Notes: generated by a model not told the origin, from the letters alone. Shown: positions 5,683 through 13,706, numbered from the stretch's first letter. The stretch: DNA of 18,941 nt from Lachnoclostridium sp. UBA903 (GCA_002294045.1 DBEP01000114.1:105687-124627); one strand, 5' to 3'. Program-made: numbers and translations.

Positions 5683-7848
5683 TTATCCGGAGTATTCCTC
5701 CTTATATCTTCTTAATTTGTCCGCTAAAACGTCGTTTTCATAAGAAATATTCCCGTTATCCAGCCAGGAATAGGTTTCCGTACCGGTGATTTTATTATCC
5801 GGAGTGCTGTATTCAAGCTTGCCGTTTTCCGTGCTTAATAATAAATAACTATTCTTCAGATAAGAATTTACCTCATCCGCAAAAGCAGCCAGGTCTTCGG
5901 GGCTGTAATCAGTTTCACCCGGATTTATGGAAAATTCAATATAATTCCCGGCAGCCGGATGCTCCGTACCCGATTCATCCAAATAAAACAATTCGTAGGC
6001 ATAATTTGCATGTCCCTGATATATGACAGGATTATAACGGAACAAATATTCTTTGCCGTTTATGGTACACAGGTAAAGAGAGTTCCATCCGGCATGGGCA
6101 AGATGGGCTTCGCTGCTCCAGATAATATCTCCGTTACTGTTTAACACCGACAGTGCTGCCATCTGTTCTTCCCGGACCAAACCGATATCCGTTACCAGGG
6201 TTTCCCGGCGGCTGTCCTGGGTAACATCTGCCGGAAAGGAAACGGTATTACCGGAGGAATTCTCACCGGCCGTTGCATTTTCATTGGCCGGCCCTTTCTC
6301 ATTAACTGTCTCATTGCTGTAAATCGGGCCTTCCGTCCTGATAAAGTAACCGGATGCCGTGTCCCATTCATATATGCTGCGGCCGTATTCACCGGCGGCA
6401 TTGTTGTATTCCTGCGTAATGAGCCGGTTCTTTTTGCCATCGGATTCCTGCCGGAATATAATTGAGAACCCTTTCGTCTCACTGATTGGCTGTTTCACCA
6501 TTCTTATTATCCGGTTTTCCGTATTCACCGTATAAAGAAAATATAAATTCATATTGGAGGAGCCATAGGTGCCTATAGTAAAATCAGGACAGCCGTCCTG
6601 GTTGTAATCGGCAAAAAGGATATCAAATTTAACGCCGAAGTTAATCCGGGGATAATCCCAGTCTGCATTTAAACTAACGGAAGATAAAATATTGCCGGCT
6701 CTGTCGTATAATTGTAATTCATAATCGCCCTCATAGTTCTCCTCATAAATACCGCCGCCGTAACCCGCATATTCCGCGTCATAATAGTATCCTTTCGTCA
6801 TGACGAGTTTCAGCATAGCGTTAGTCCCGTCATGGAGGGTGATATCATTTTCAGTTATTGTATAATCCGTCAGGGGCACCGGCTGCTCTTTTTCTTTATA
6901 ATTAAGGCCGGCTGCACTACCGTCCGTACTGACGGGGTTAAAAAATAAGCCGATGCAGACCGATGTTACGGTTACTGCGGACAGGATAATAACCCAAATG
7001 GCGGGCTTCTTATATTTTAATACATTTTTTATTTTGTTCTTTACATTGTTTTGTCCGAAGGCAAGCGGCATTCCGTTAACCGGTTTCCGGTCTGCCGCCA
7101 GAGACAGCAGGGAAGCGGAATACTGCTTTTTAATTTTCCCTCCGAGTTCCTTAATTACCTTTTCATCACAGGACATCTCCATATCCCGGCCCATAAGTAT
7201 AAAAGAAAGCCACACCAGAGGATTGAACCAGTGAATGCCGGTAATAAAAAAAGCAATTAATTTAAACAAATAATCCTTTCTCTGAATATGTATCTGTTCA
7301 TGCCTGATAATGTAAGTCCTTTCATAATCAGGTAAGCCGGCAGGAATATATATCCTGGGCTTTATAATACCGATTACAAACGGAGTGGATAAGCGTTTGG
7401 TTTCATACAGGTTATCCGTGATATGAAATGCATCCGCCAGCTTTTTATGCAGCTTTAGGAAGGAAAGTAAATTATAAAATAAAAGGATGATTACACCGCA
7501 AAACCAGACATTGGCTAAAATAAAACCAGGCGAGGTTACCGATTTTGATACTCTTTGGGTATCGGGAATAATTCTGCTATCCGGAATGTCTGCGGGCTGT
7601 TCCGGCCGGATAGAGGTATACGGCAGCACCGTATTCTCTATGGTCCGGTTATTTAGCTGCTTTGGCACGAAGCTGATTACGCTTTCAAAGGAGACCGGAC
7701 AGATTAACTTGAAAAAGACGATTGACCATAAAGCATAGGAAAAAATTTTGGGGCATTTTCTCAGGAAAAGCCTTATAACCAGTATAAATATTATAATATA
7801 ACAGGAAATGAAGCTCATATGGATAACGGACAGAAATACTTTCTCCAT
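5683..7848 (-). CDS. BlaR1/MecR1-like M56 membrane metalloprotease-sensor
   Basis: This 721-residue integral membrane sensor-protease has transmembrane segments near 7-29, 37-60, 110-132, and 193-218 beside the active site, plus one at about 284-303. The zinc protease motif HEQIH is at 183-187, followed by RDMEMSCDE (221-229), as in M56 peptidases. Family members cleave a partner BlaI-type repressor when the extracytoplasmic domain binds a signal. Residues 304-721 are outside the membrane and lack the SxxK/SxN/KTG motifs of the BlaR1 penicillin-binding domain. Instead they carry DYNQDGCPDF (414-423) and DVTQDSRRE (541-549), resembling the Asp-rich loops of VCBS/FG-GAP beta-propeller repeats, around a Glu/Asn-rich linker (about 510-535). 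The start overlaps the repressor stop in TAATG, so translation is coupled. The signal is unknown. Confidence 0.88.
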   Translation of the reverse strand: MEKVFLSVIHMSFISCYIIIFILVIRLFLRKCPKIFSYALWSIVFFKLICPVSFESVISFVPKQLNNRTIENTVLPYTSIRPEQPADIPDSRIIPDTQRVSKSVTSPGFILANVWFCGVIILLFYNLLSFLKLHKKLADAFHITDNLYETKRLSTPFVIGIIKPRIYIPAGLPDYERTYIIRHEQIHIQRKDYLFKLIAFFITGIHWFNPLVWLSFILMGRDMEMSCDEKVIKELGGKIKKQYSASLLSLAADRKPVNGMPLAFGQNNVKNKIKNVLKYKKPAIWVIILSAVTVTSVCIGLFFNPVSTDGSAAGLNYKEKEQPVPLTDYTITENDITLHDGTNAMLKLVMTKGYYYDAEYAGYGGGIYEENYEGDYELQLYDRAGNILSSVSLNADWDYPRINFGVKFDILFADYNQDGCPDFTIGTYGSSNMNLYFLYTVNTENRIIRMVKQPISETKGFSIIFRQESDGKKNRLITQEYNNAAGEYGRSIYEWDTASGYFIRTEGPIYSNETVNEKGPANENATAGENSSGNTVSFPADVTQDSRRETLVTDIGLVREEQMAALSVLNSNGDIIWSSEAHLAHAGWNSLYLCTINGKEYLFRYNPVIYQGHANYAYELFYLDESGTEHPAAGNYIEFSINPGETDYSPEDLAAFADEVNSYLKNSYLLLSTENGKLEYSTPDNKITGTETYSWLDNGNISYENDVLADKLRRYKEEYSG

Positions 7849-8213
7849 TACATTTCCTCCTCATAACGGTCAATCATATCCTTTATTTCTTCAACCTGCT
7901 TCTGGCTGAGTCTTTTTTTGCTCATAAATGCGGCCAGAAATTCGGGCAGGGAATCTCCGTAATTATCATGGATGAACTTTTCGCTTTTGTGCTGATAGTA
8001 TTCTTCCCGGTTAATGAGAGAAGTAATGACGGATTCTTCATTCTTAAAAATTTTTTGCAGGCATAATTTCTTGAGGACGGTATAAGTAGTGGATTTCTTC
8101 CAGTTAAATTTCCGCCCGCACAGCTTTACCAGTTCACCGGAACCGATTGGTTCATTATCCCATATAAGTTCCGCAAATTTAATCTCAGCCTCTGTCATAA
8201 TATAATGCTTCAT
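7848..8213 (-). CDS. BlaI/MecI-family transcriptional repressor
   Basis: This 121-residue protein is a BlaI-type winged-helix repressor. The winged helix covers about 1-75, with MTEAEIKFAELIWDNEPI at 6-23 and the recognition helix around WKKSTTYTVLKKL (38-50). The C-terminal part (about 76-121) is the helical dimerisation region that M56 partners cleave in known systems. It binds as a dimer to its own promoter and those of regulon genes. The start follows AGGAGG six bases upstream. Its TAA shares one base with the ATG of the M56 gene. Repeated GGTCTA half-sites over the promoter suggest autoregulation. No beta-lactamase gene is next door, so the regulon lies elsewhere or is not about beta-lactams. 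Confidence 0.92.
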   Translation of the reverse strand: MKHYIMTEAEIKFAELIWDNEPIGSGELVKLCGRKFNWKKSTTYTVLKKLCLQKIFKNEESVITSLINREEYYQHKSEKFIHDNYGDSLPEFLAAFMSKKRLSQKQVEEIKDMIDRYEEEM

Positions 8214-8225
8214 ATATTTCCTCCT

Positions 8226-8276
8226 TGGTCTACTTATTATCGACCTATATTATATAGTCTATAACATCTAGACCAA
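8226..8276 (-). promoter_or_regulatory. Promoter and probable autorepression operator of the BlaI-M56 pair
   Basis: On the minus strand, TTGGTC (8271-8276) and a perfect TATAAT (8249-8254) are 16 bases apart. Four copies of a GGTCTA-like half-site cover the region: GGTCTA at 8226-8231, GACCTAT at 8242-8248 (inverted), AGTCTA at 8256-8261 and TAGACC at 8269-8274 (inverted). They form overlapping dyads across the -35, the -10 and the transcription start. This is the placement expected for a self-repressing BlaI protein. Confidence 0.55.
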
Positions 8277-8335
8277 AAAGTCAATAAATGTATCGGGAAA
8301 AATAACGGAAATCAAAATAGTTTTTGTATATAAAA

Positions 8336-8385
8336 ATTAGCAGATTATCTGTATGAATGATAAGCCTGCTAATTCCATATTTTTT
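8336..8385 (+). terminator. Orphan terminator-like hairpin
   Basis: ATTAGCAG (8336-8343) pairs with CTGCTAAT (8366-8373), and inside it TTATC (8345-8349) pairs with GATAA (8359-8363). T6 at 8380-8385 follows at some distance. The left arm is preceded by AAAAA, so the hairpin could also stop minus-strand transcription. No gene upstream on the plus strand would need it. Confidence 0.45.
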
Positions 8386-8409
8386 CGACTGTACGAGTAG
8401 TTTATAATA

Positions 8410-8449
8410 CAAAACACCTTTTAGAATATACATCCTAAAAGGCGTTTTG
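8410..8449. terminator. Orphan 15-bp hairpin, terminator-like
   Basis: CAAAACACCTTTTAG (8410-8424) pairs with CTAAAAGGCGTTTTG (8435-8449). There is one A-C mismatch on the plus strand, which becomes a G-U pair on the minus strand. A T-tract (GTTTTG) is built into the right arm on both strands, as in many bidirectional Firmicutes terminators. It lies between two divergently transcribed genes, where no terminator is needed. Confidence 0.5.
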
Positions 8450-8602
8450 TCGTTTGACAGCTATATATTGGATGTTATAACCTCTGAAAAAACAATATCA
8501 ATTTTACATCTTTCATAGCCTACAATACAAAAAATGCTAAAGCAATAATATATTTCCGATATCCTATATTGCCGAATCTGGATGTTCAGAAAAAGATTTC
8601 TG

Positions 8603-8631
8603 TTGCAGGATGCGGCTGAATGTTTTATAAC
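8603..8631 (+). promoter_or_regulatory. Predicted promoter of the MtlR-type regulator
   Basis: TTGCAG (8603-8608) and TATAAC (8626-8631) are 17 bases apart. This predicts a leader of about 100 bases that contains the inverted repeat at 8655-8716. Confidence 0.45.
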
Positions 8632-8654
8632 TATACTTATAGAAACAAAAACAT

Positions 8655-8716
8655 GGTGTGTTTGAAAAATTATTGCGCCATTCTGAATGTTCCGAGCATT
8701 TTTCAAACACACTCTA
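8655..8716. repeat. Interspersed repeat, copy 3 (short, both ends present)
   Basis: Perfect 15-bp arms GTGTGTTTGAAAAAT (8656-8670) and ATTTTTCAAACACAC (8698-8712) enclose 27 bases. The right end GCATTTTTCAAACACACTCTA is the same as the end of copy 1. This is therefore a roughly 62-bp element with two terminal inverted repeats, a MITE-like structure. It lies about 22 bases before the start codon of the next gene and would form a strong hairpin in its leader mRNA. Confidence 0.65.
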
Positions 8717-8738
8717 AAGAAAAGAGAGATGTTTTTAC

Positions 8739-10853
8739 ATGAAGTTAACGCCGCGAAACAAAAAAATGATATTACTGCTTCTGGAAGAGGATAATTATAT
8801 AACGGTCCGTTATATTGCCGAAAAGGTTAATGTCAGTTCAAGGACGGTACTCAGGGAACTGATCCATATAGAGAACTGGTTAAATAAAAAGGGAATTGAG
8901 CTTGAGAAGAAAAAGGGCAGCGGAATCCGGATCTGTTTGAAGGAAAAAGAAAGGGAAATATTAAAAAACGATATCCGGAAGGAAAAAGCGGATTTGGTTT
9001 ATTCACCGGAACAGCGTCTTGCCCTATTAAAAGCGGAGCTGTTAAAAAGTCCCGGAATAACCAAGCTGTACGCCTTAACGAAATTACTGGACGTTACGGA
9101 AGGCACAATCAGTGCGGATTTGGATAAGCTCGATGCCTGGATGGGCAAATACCGGTTAAAGATTAATAAAAAACCGGGCCTTGGGGTATATGTGGAAGGT
9201 AAGGAAATTGACGTCAGGAGCGCAATTATTTCCCTGATTTATGAGCAGTTTCATGAAGCGGAACTGATTAAACTCATTTTTAATAAGGAAAATGAGGACC
9301 TGAATCCGGACCTGATGAAAACCAGAATAGGCCAGGGCATTCTTGGCGTTATGGATATTAATAATCTTAAGTCTACCCAAAAACTCCTTCGGGATGTGGA
9401 GAAGCTGATGAACTGCCAGTTTGCGGATAATTCGTATATTGCACTGGTAATAAGAATCAGTGTGACAATCCACCGGTGCTGGATGGGAATGTTTATCCAT
9501 GAAATTGATAATCTGGAAAAAGAGGTACCCAGGGATAAATTATATTATCTGGTGAAAGAGTGGTTTCATTCCCGGGAAAACCCATTGACGGATACGGTTC
9601 CGGAAGAAGAAATCGAGTATCTGGCAATTCATATCAGAGGTGCCGAAATACAGGAAAGCCGCGGGTATAATCCGGGGCAGGATACACAAGACCTTAAAAT
9701 CATGGAATTAACGAAGGAAGTTATCTATATTGCCGAAAGGGAGACGGGTATCTATCTTGAGGATAATGAAAGATTACTGAGAGGGCTGGCCGGACATCTT
9801 AAAATGGCCATATACCGGATAAAAATGCACCTGGATATTATGAATCCCTTATTGGAGGATATTAAGGACATGTATCCCGATTTGTTTCAGACGGCCGGAA
9901 AATGTGCGGAATTTATTGAAGAAAAAGAAGGGATTATAATACCGGAGGATGAAATTGCATACCTGGCCACTCATATCGGAGCGGCGGTAAAAGAAGAAAA
10001 AAACAATACGCTTCAGATATACCGGGCGGTGGTTGTCTGCACCAACGATATCGGAGCGGCTCAATTGCTGGTATCCGAAATTGAGCGGGAATTTCCCAGT
10101 ATCCGCATATCCTCAATTGTCTCCGTAATGGATATGGATATTGTTCAGTTAACCCAAAGGCATATCGATTTAATCATTACTACGGTTGAGCTGCAAACCG
10201 CAGAACTTCCGGCCATATTGGTAAATCCGATTTTAAACGAGGCGGATAAAAGACGTATCCGGGATGTTCTTGAGAATTTTCTGCCGGAAAATATGAATTA
10301 TGCCAAGATAAAAACAGACCGGCTGGAAGATAAACTCAGCAAACTGAAACAATACTGCAATTATATTCTGCAAATCATGCATAATTTCCTGTTTATTGAG
10401 CAGGTTGCTGCAGAAAGTATGGATGAACTTAATCATTTCATCAGCCGGGCCGTGACGAAAGCCGGGGAGGACAGGATTCAGGCGGAAAAGGATATAAAAA
10501 TCAAGGAAAAGAAAGGCTCTGCGATTCTCGGACAAAAAGGAATCGTTTTATATCATTGCCGGACCGAGGCTGTCAGGGAACTTAGCATGGCAGTTGTAAG
10601 GCTGAAAGATGCTATTGACAGTCCGGAAAAAGACGGGCATATGCAAAAGGCAGACACGTTTGTTGTACTGTTAATACCCATGGATACGGACAGTTATGCC
10701 CTGGAAATAATAAACGAAGTGACGAGAAAAATTATCAGCAGCGACTTTGCCGTTACCCTGAAACAATGCGGCAAGGAAGAAATCAGGATTGAAATGAACG
10801 CAATTTTGGATTATTTTATTCAAAGCAAAGTGCTGGATACGAATATTAAATGA
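8739..10853 (+). CDS. MtlR-type PRD transcriptional regulator with EIIB and EIIA domains
   Basis: This 704-residue regulator has the full MtlR/LicR-type layout. An N-terminal HTH lies at about 18-42 (ITVRYIAEKVNVSSRTVLRE) and a second Mga-like HTH at about 105-135. PRD1 has H245 and H298, and PRD2 has H353 and H412. A Gat-type EIIB domain carries C434 in VVVCTNDIGAAQLL, and a C-terminal Mtl-type EIIA domain carries H606 in GIVLYHC. All the expected phosphorylation sites are present, so HPr and EII phosphate state should tune its DNA binding. It lies just upstream of ptsH and ptsI but ends in its own terminator. It may control them or respond to them. Length is close to that of Bacillus MtlR. 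The sugar is not identifiable, so mannitol is not assumed. Confidence 0.88.
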   Translation: MKLTPRNKKMILLLLEEDNYITVRYIAEKVNVSSRTVLRELIHIENWLNKKGIELEKKKGSGIRICLKEKEREILKNDIRKEKADLVYSPEQRLALLKAELLKSPGITKLYALTKLLDVTEGTISADLDKLDAWMGKYRLKINKKPGLGVYVEGKEIDVRSAIISLIYEQFHEAELIKLIFNKENEDLNPDLMKTRIGQGILGVMDINNLKSTQKLLRDVEKLMNCQFADNSYIALVIRISVTIHRCWMGMFIHEIDNLEKEVPRDKLYYLVKEWFHSRENPLTDTVPEEEIEYLAIHIRGAEIQESRGYNPGQDTQDLKIMELTKEVIYIAERETGIYLEDNERLLRGLAGHLKMAIYRIKMHLDIMNPLLEDIKDMYPDLFQTAGKCAEFIEEKEGIIIPEDEIAYLATHIGAAVKEEKNNTLQIYRAVVVCTNDIGAAQLLVSEIEREFPSIRISSIVSVMDMDIVQLTQRHIDLIITTVELQTAELPAILVNPILNEADKRRIRDVLENFLPENMNYAKIKTDRLEDKLSKLKQYCNYILQIMHNFLFIEQVAAESMDELNHFISRAVTKAGEDRIQAEKDIKIKEKKGSAILGQKGIVLYHCRTEAVRELSMAVVRLKDAIDSPEKDGHMQKADTFVVLLIPMDTDSYALEIINEVTRKIISSDFAVTLKQCGKEEIRIEMNAILDYFIQSKVLDTNIK

Positions 10854-10894
10854 GTTATGTCATATACTAACCTGACATAACTCCTTTTCTTTTT
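10852..10894 (+). terminator. Terminator of the MtlR-type regulator
   Basis: GAGTTATGTCA (10852-10862) pairs perfectly with TGACATAACTC (10873-10883) around a 10-base loop, followed by CTTTTCTTTTTC. The stem begins inside the TGA stop codon. Confidence 0.8.
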
Positions 10895-10895
10895 C

Positions 10896-10924
10896 TTTAC
10901 ATGGATTTTATTCTATTTTATACT
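10896..10924 (+). promoter_or_regulatory. Promoter of ptsH-ptsI-mcp-rpiR
   Basis: TTTACA (10896-10901) and TATACT (10919-10924) are separated by exactly 17 bases. Each hexamer matches consensus at 5 of 6 positions. It follows directly on the preceding terminator and predicts a leader of about 50 bases before ptsH. The ptsH group is therefore its own transcription unit. Confidence 0.7.
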
Positions 10925-10984
10925 TTTCTTACAGTAACTTAATAATATTCACACAGAGTATATGTACAGACAAGGAGAATTAAC

Positions 10985-11257
10985 ATGGAAAAAGTAACGG
11001 TAACCGTGACAAACCCGGTAGGATTACATGCAAGGCCGGCAAGCCTGCTTACTAAACTTGTAAAAGGATTTGAATGTGATATTCAATTTTATAAAAATGG
11101 CGACGATACAAAAAAACACCAGCCGAAGAGCATTTTATCCGTAATGGCCCTGGGAGCGGTTAAAGGTGATGTACTGACCTTTGAGGCTAACGGAAAAGAT
11201 GAAAAAGAAGCAATAAAAGCAATTGAAGAATTTGTAAAGAATGGATGCGGGGAATAA
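10985..11257 (+). CDS. ptsH: Phosphocarrier protein HPr
   Basis: This 90-residue protein is the small cytoplasmic phosphocarrier of the PTS, taking phosphate from Enzyme I and passing it to EIIA domains. The active-site H15 lies in GLHARPAS. The regulatory serine is S49 in PKSILSVMALG, the equivalent of Ser46 in Bacillus HPr, so control by HPr kinase and a co-repressor role with CcpA are expected. H15 is retained, so it is HPr and not Crh. AAGGAG lies 7 bases before the ATG. Enzyme I follows after two bases. Confidence 0.97.
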   Translation: MEKVTVTVTNPVGLHARPASLLTKLVKGFECDIQFYKNGDDTKKHQPKSILSVMALGAVKGDVLTFEANGKDEKEAIKAIEEFVKNGCGE

Positions 11258-11259
11258 TC

Positions 11260-12978
11260 ATGAACACCATAAAGGGAGCACCTATTTCACCCGGAATAGC
11301 AATCGGAAAGGTTTTTTTAAAAAAGACAGCCTCTAAGGAAATATCCTATGCAAAGGCGGAAAACGCAGAAGAAGAAAAGAAAAGATTCCGGGAGGCAAGA
11401 ACTCTGGCAGTCAAACAAGTGGAAGAGATTTATAATGATATGCTTCAGTCAAAAGGGGAACAGGAAGCCTCCATATTCTCAGCTCATATAGAAATGCTCA
11501 ATGATACGGAATTTATTACCGGTGTAGAAAGCGTCCTGGATGATTCGGGCTGCAGTTCCGAATGGGCAGTTAAAACAGTTCGGGATAATCTTGTGGAAAT
11601 TTTTGAATCGATGGACGATGCATACATGCGGGAAAGGGCAATGGACATCAAAGACATCAGCGGAAGGGTAATCCGGATACTTAGCGGAAATGAAAATGAG
11701 AATTCCCTCAATCTGACGGAACCTGCCATAGTTGTATCCGATGACCTGGCGCCTTCCGATACGGCCAGGATGAATCCGGAACTTGTATTAGGTATTATTA
11801 ATGAAACCGGCGGACCTACTTCCCATGCCGCCATAATAGCAAGGATGCTTGGCATACCCTTTGCAGTATGCCCCCAGATTACGTCACTTGTGAAAAACGG
11901 ACAGCTGCTGGCCTTTGACGGGGAAGAAGGTACGATAGAACCGGAAGTAAATGAAGAAATCCTTAAAGAGTACGGCAGGAGACAGGAAGCTTTTAATCAG
12001 AAGAAGCTTCAACTGGAAAAATTAAGAGGAACAAAATCCATTACTACGGATGGTTATGAGATTCTGCTGGCAGGAAACATCGGAGTGCCGGAAGATGCGG
12101 ATATGGTTCTTAAGCAGGATGGACACAGTATCGGACTGTTCCGGACAGAATTTTTATATATGAACAGAAACAATCCGCCGGAAGAAGAGGAGCAGTTTGC
12201 CGCATATAAGGAAGTTGCGGAAAAGATGCAGAATAATCCGGTAATCATCCGGACTCTGGACATCGGAGGGGATAAGGAGGTGGATTACCTCAAGATACCA
12301 AAAGAAGAAAATCCCTTTCTGGGGTATCGTGCCATCCGCCTATGCCTGGACAGGGTATCGTTCTGGAAGGTCCAGTTAAGAGCCTTGCTTCGTGCAAGCG
12401 TATTCGGCAATATCCATATTATGTTTCCCATGATAGTGTCCATGGATGAACTTTTGCAGGCGAAGCAGATTTTGGAGGAAGTAAAAGCGGAATTAAGAAG
12501 CGAGGGTATTGCTTTTAACGAAAACATACCGGCAGGAATGATGATGGAAACACCTGCGGCAGCCCTGATGGCAGATGTCTTTGCCAAAGAAGTGGATTTC
12601 TTCAGTATCGGCACCAATGACCTGATACAGTATACCATGGCGGTGGACCGCATGAACGGGAAAGTCGCCCGGCTGTATTCCCAATATGATCCGGCGGTAC
12701 TGCGCCTGATTAAAAAAGTTGTTGAAAGTGCCCACGAAAACGGAATCTGGGCAGGTATCTGCGGAGAAGCTGCGGCAGATAATGCTTTGCTTCCCCTCTG
12801 GGTAGGTTTGGGGCTGGATGAACTCAGCATGTCGCCTGGTTCAATACTCCGGACAAGGGAACGGATTCAAGGATTATCAAAAACGGCCTGTGAGAAATTG
12901 GCTGAAAATATACTATCGTTAAAAACTGCAGGAGAAATTGAAGCAGTATTGAAAAATTACAAAAGAACCGATATGTAA
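11260..12978 (+). CDS. ptsI: PTS Enzyme I (PEP-protein phosphotransferase)
   Basis: This 572-residue enzyme phosphorylates itself with phosphoenolpyruvate and passes the phosphate to HPr. The N-terminal HPr-binding and phosphohistidine domains carry H189 in GGPTSHAAIIARMLGIPFA. The C-terminal PEP-binding barrel carries GLFRTEFLY (292-300), MMMETPAAALMAD (427-439), SIGTNDLIQYT (449-459) and the acid/base C501 in GICGEAA. All catalytic motifs are intact and length is normal. The ATG at 11260 is preferred: GGGGA lies about 6 bases upstream, and MNTIKGAPISPGIAIGKV aligns with family N-termini. An ATG 15 bases earlier lies inside ptsH and has no suitable site. The gene ends next to the MCP gene in TAATG. 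Confidence 0.96.
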   Translation: MNTIKGAPISPGIAIGKVFLKKTASKEISYAKAENAEEEKKRFREARTLAVKQVEEIYNDMLQSKGEQEASIFSAHIEMLNDTEFITGVESVLDDSGCSSEWAVKTVRDNLVEIFESMDDAYMRERAMDIKDISGRVIRILSGNENENSLNLTEPAIVVSDDLAPSDTARMNPELVLGIINETGGPTSHAAIIARMLGIPFAVCPQITSLVKNGQLLAFDGEEGTIEPEVNEEILKEYGRRQEAFNQKKLQLEKLRGTKSITTDGYEILLAGNIGVPEDADMVLKQDGHSIGLFRTEFLYMNRNNPPEEEEQFAAYKEVAEKMQNNPVIIRTLDIGGDKEVDYLKIPKEENPFLGYRAIRLCLDRVSFWKVQLRALLRASVFGNIHIMFPMIVSMDELLQAKQILEEVKAELRSEGIAFNENIPAGMMMETPAAALMADVFAKEVDFFSIGTNDLIQYTMAVDRMNGKVARLYSQYDPAVLRLIKKVVESAHENGIWAGICGEAAADNALLPLWVGLGLDELSMSPGSILRTRERIQGLSKTACEKLAENILSLKTAGEIEAVLKNYKRTDM

Positions 12979-12992
12979 TGGGGGATACCTTT

Positions 12993-13706
12993 ATGAATCA
13001 TGGAAATTCAGAAAATGACATGTTTTTGTCAGATGAAGCAACGGAACCGGAACCCGGGATAACGGAATTGACGGAATCTGTCTCAAACGAGACGATTCTG
13101 CTAACGGAACGGATTGGCGCGGGAATGGAAAAGGTAGACAAAAATCTTCAGGATGTGGTTGAGTCCTTTGTTGAAGCCTCCTCTAAAGCAGAAGAGGGGA
13201 ATCAGGTTATTAACAAAGGAATCAGCCAGATGACAACAATCCGGGAAAATTTTACGTCTGTTGTACAGGCTATTAACAGTCTGGGAACAAAATCCAGGGA
13301 AATAATGAATATTGTAGAAATGATTACAAAGATTGCGAAGCAAACCAATCTGTTGGCATTAAATGCGGCAATTGAGGCTGCAAGAGCAGGCGAACAGGGC
13401 AGGGGCTTTACGGTAGTGGCAGGTGAAGTCAGGAAATTGGCGGAGCAGTCTTCCAATGCTGCGAAAGATATCGGAGGTCTTATATATTCCATTCAGACGG
13501 AAATAGACCATACGGATGAGGTTATCCGGACGGTAAACCAGGAGGTAGAATTGGGAGAATCCGTGATTGCGGATGCAGGAAAAACTTTTAACGGTATCTA
13601 TCAGAATATTGAAGATGTCTCAAACCAGGTTATGGATATGTCTGCTTCTATGGAAGAGGTCTTTTCAGCTACCCGGACCGTTATGAAGAATATCCTGGCA
13701 GATTAA
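12993..13706 (+). CDS. Cytoplasmic methyl-accepting chemotaxis signalling protein
   Basis: This 237-residue protein is essentially only an MCP signalling hairpin. There is no transmembrane segment, HAMP or known sensor domain. Residues 1-25 are acidic and probably disordered, and two long antiparallel coiled-coil helices follow. The CheA/CheW-binding tip is highly conserved: IVEMITKIAKQTNLLALNAA at 107-126, then IEAARAGEQGRGF at 127-139 and VRKLAEQSS at 146-154. Such proteins join receptor arrays from the cytoplasm. The ATG at 12993 is chosen because GGGGGA lies upstream. An in-frame ATG at 12978 overlaps the ptsI stop and adds five residues, but has a poor site. It is co-transcribed with ptsH and ptsI, suggesting that it relays PTS state to chemotaxis (inference). 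A non-chemotaxis role for the coiled coil cannot be excluded. Confidence 0.85.
   Translation: MNHGNSENDMFLSDEATEPEPGITELTESVSNETILLTERIGAGMEKVDKNLQDVVESFVEASSKAEEGNQVINKGISQMTTIRENFTSVVQAINSLGTKSREIMNIVEMITKIAKQTNLLALNAAIEAARAGEQGRGFTVVAGEVRKLAEQSSNAAKDIGGLIYSIQTEIDHTDEVIRTVNQEVELGESVIADAGKTFNGIYQNIEDVSNQVMDMSASMEEVFSATRTVMKNILAD

Larger units (their letters stand above)
8277..8602. other. Gene-free stretch between divergent genes
   Basis: No convincing gene lies between the BlaI promoter and the promoter of the next gene. It holds the two hairpins listed at 8336-8385 and 8410-8449. To their right is A+T-rich DNA with only a weak minus-strand frame (8712 down to 8461). That frame starts from a GTG in the repeat arm, has no ribosome binding site and no recognisable domain. 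Confidence 0.5.

Noticed and set aside
5604..5789. Plus-strand frame of 61 residues opposite the end of the M56 gene
   Set aside because: More than half overlaps the M56 coding region on the other strand. It has no good ribosome binding site and no domain.
8461..8712. Minus-strand frame of 83 residues
   Set aside because: It starts from a GTG inside the repeat arm, has no ribosome binding site, and its sequence shows no domain or coding-like composition.
12285..12830. Minus-strand frame of 181 residues inside ptsI
   Set aside because: It lies wholly opposite the well-conserved Enzyme I coding sequence and has no recognisable domain.
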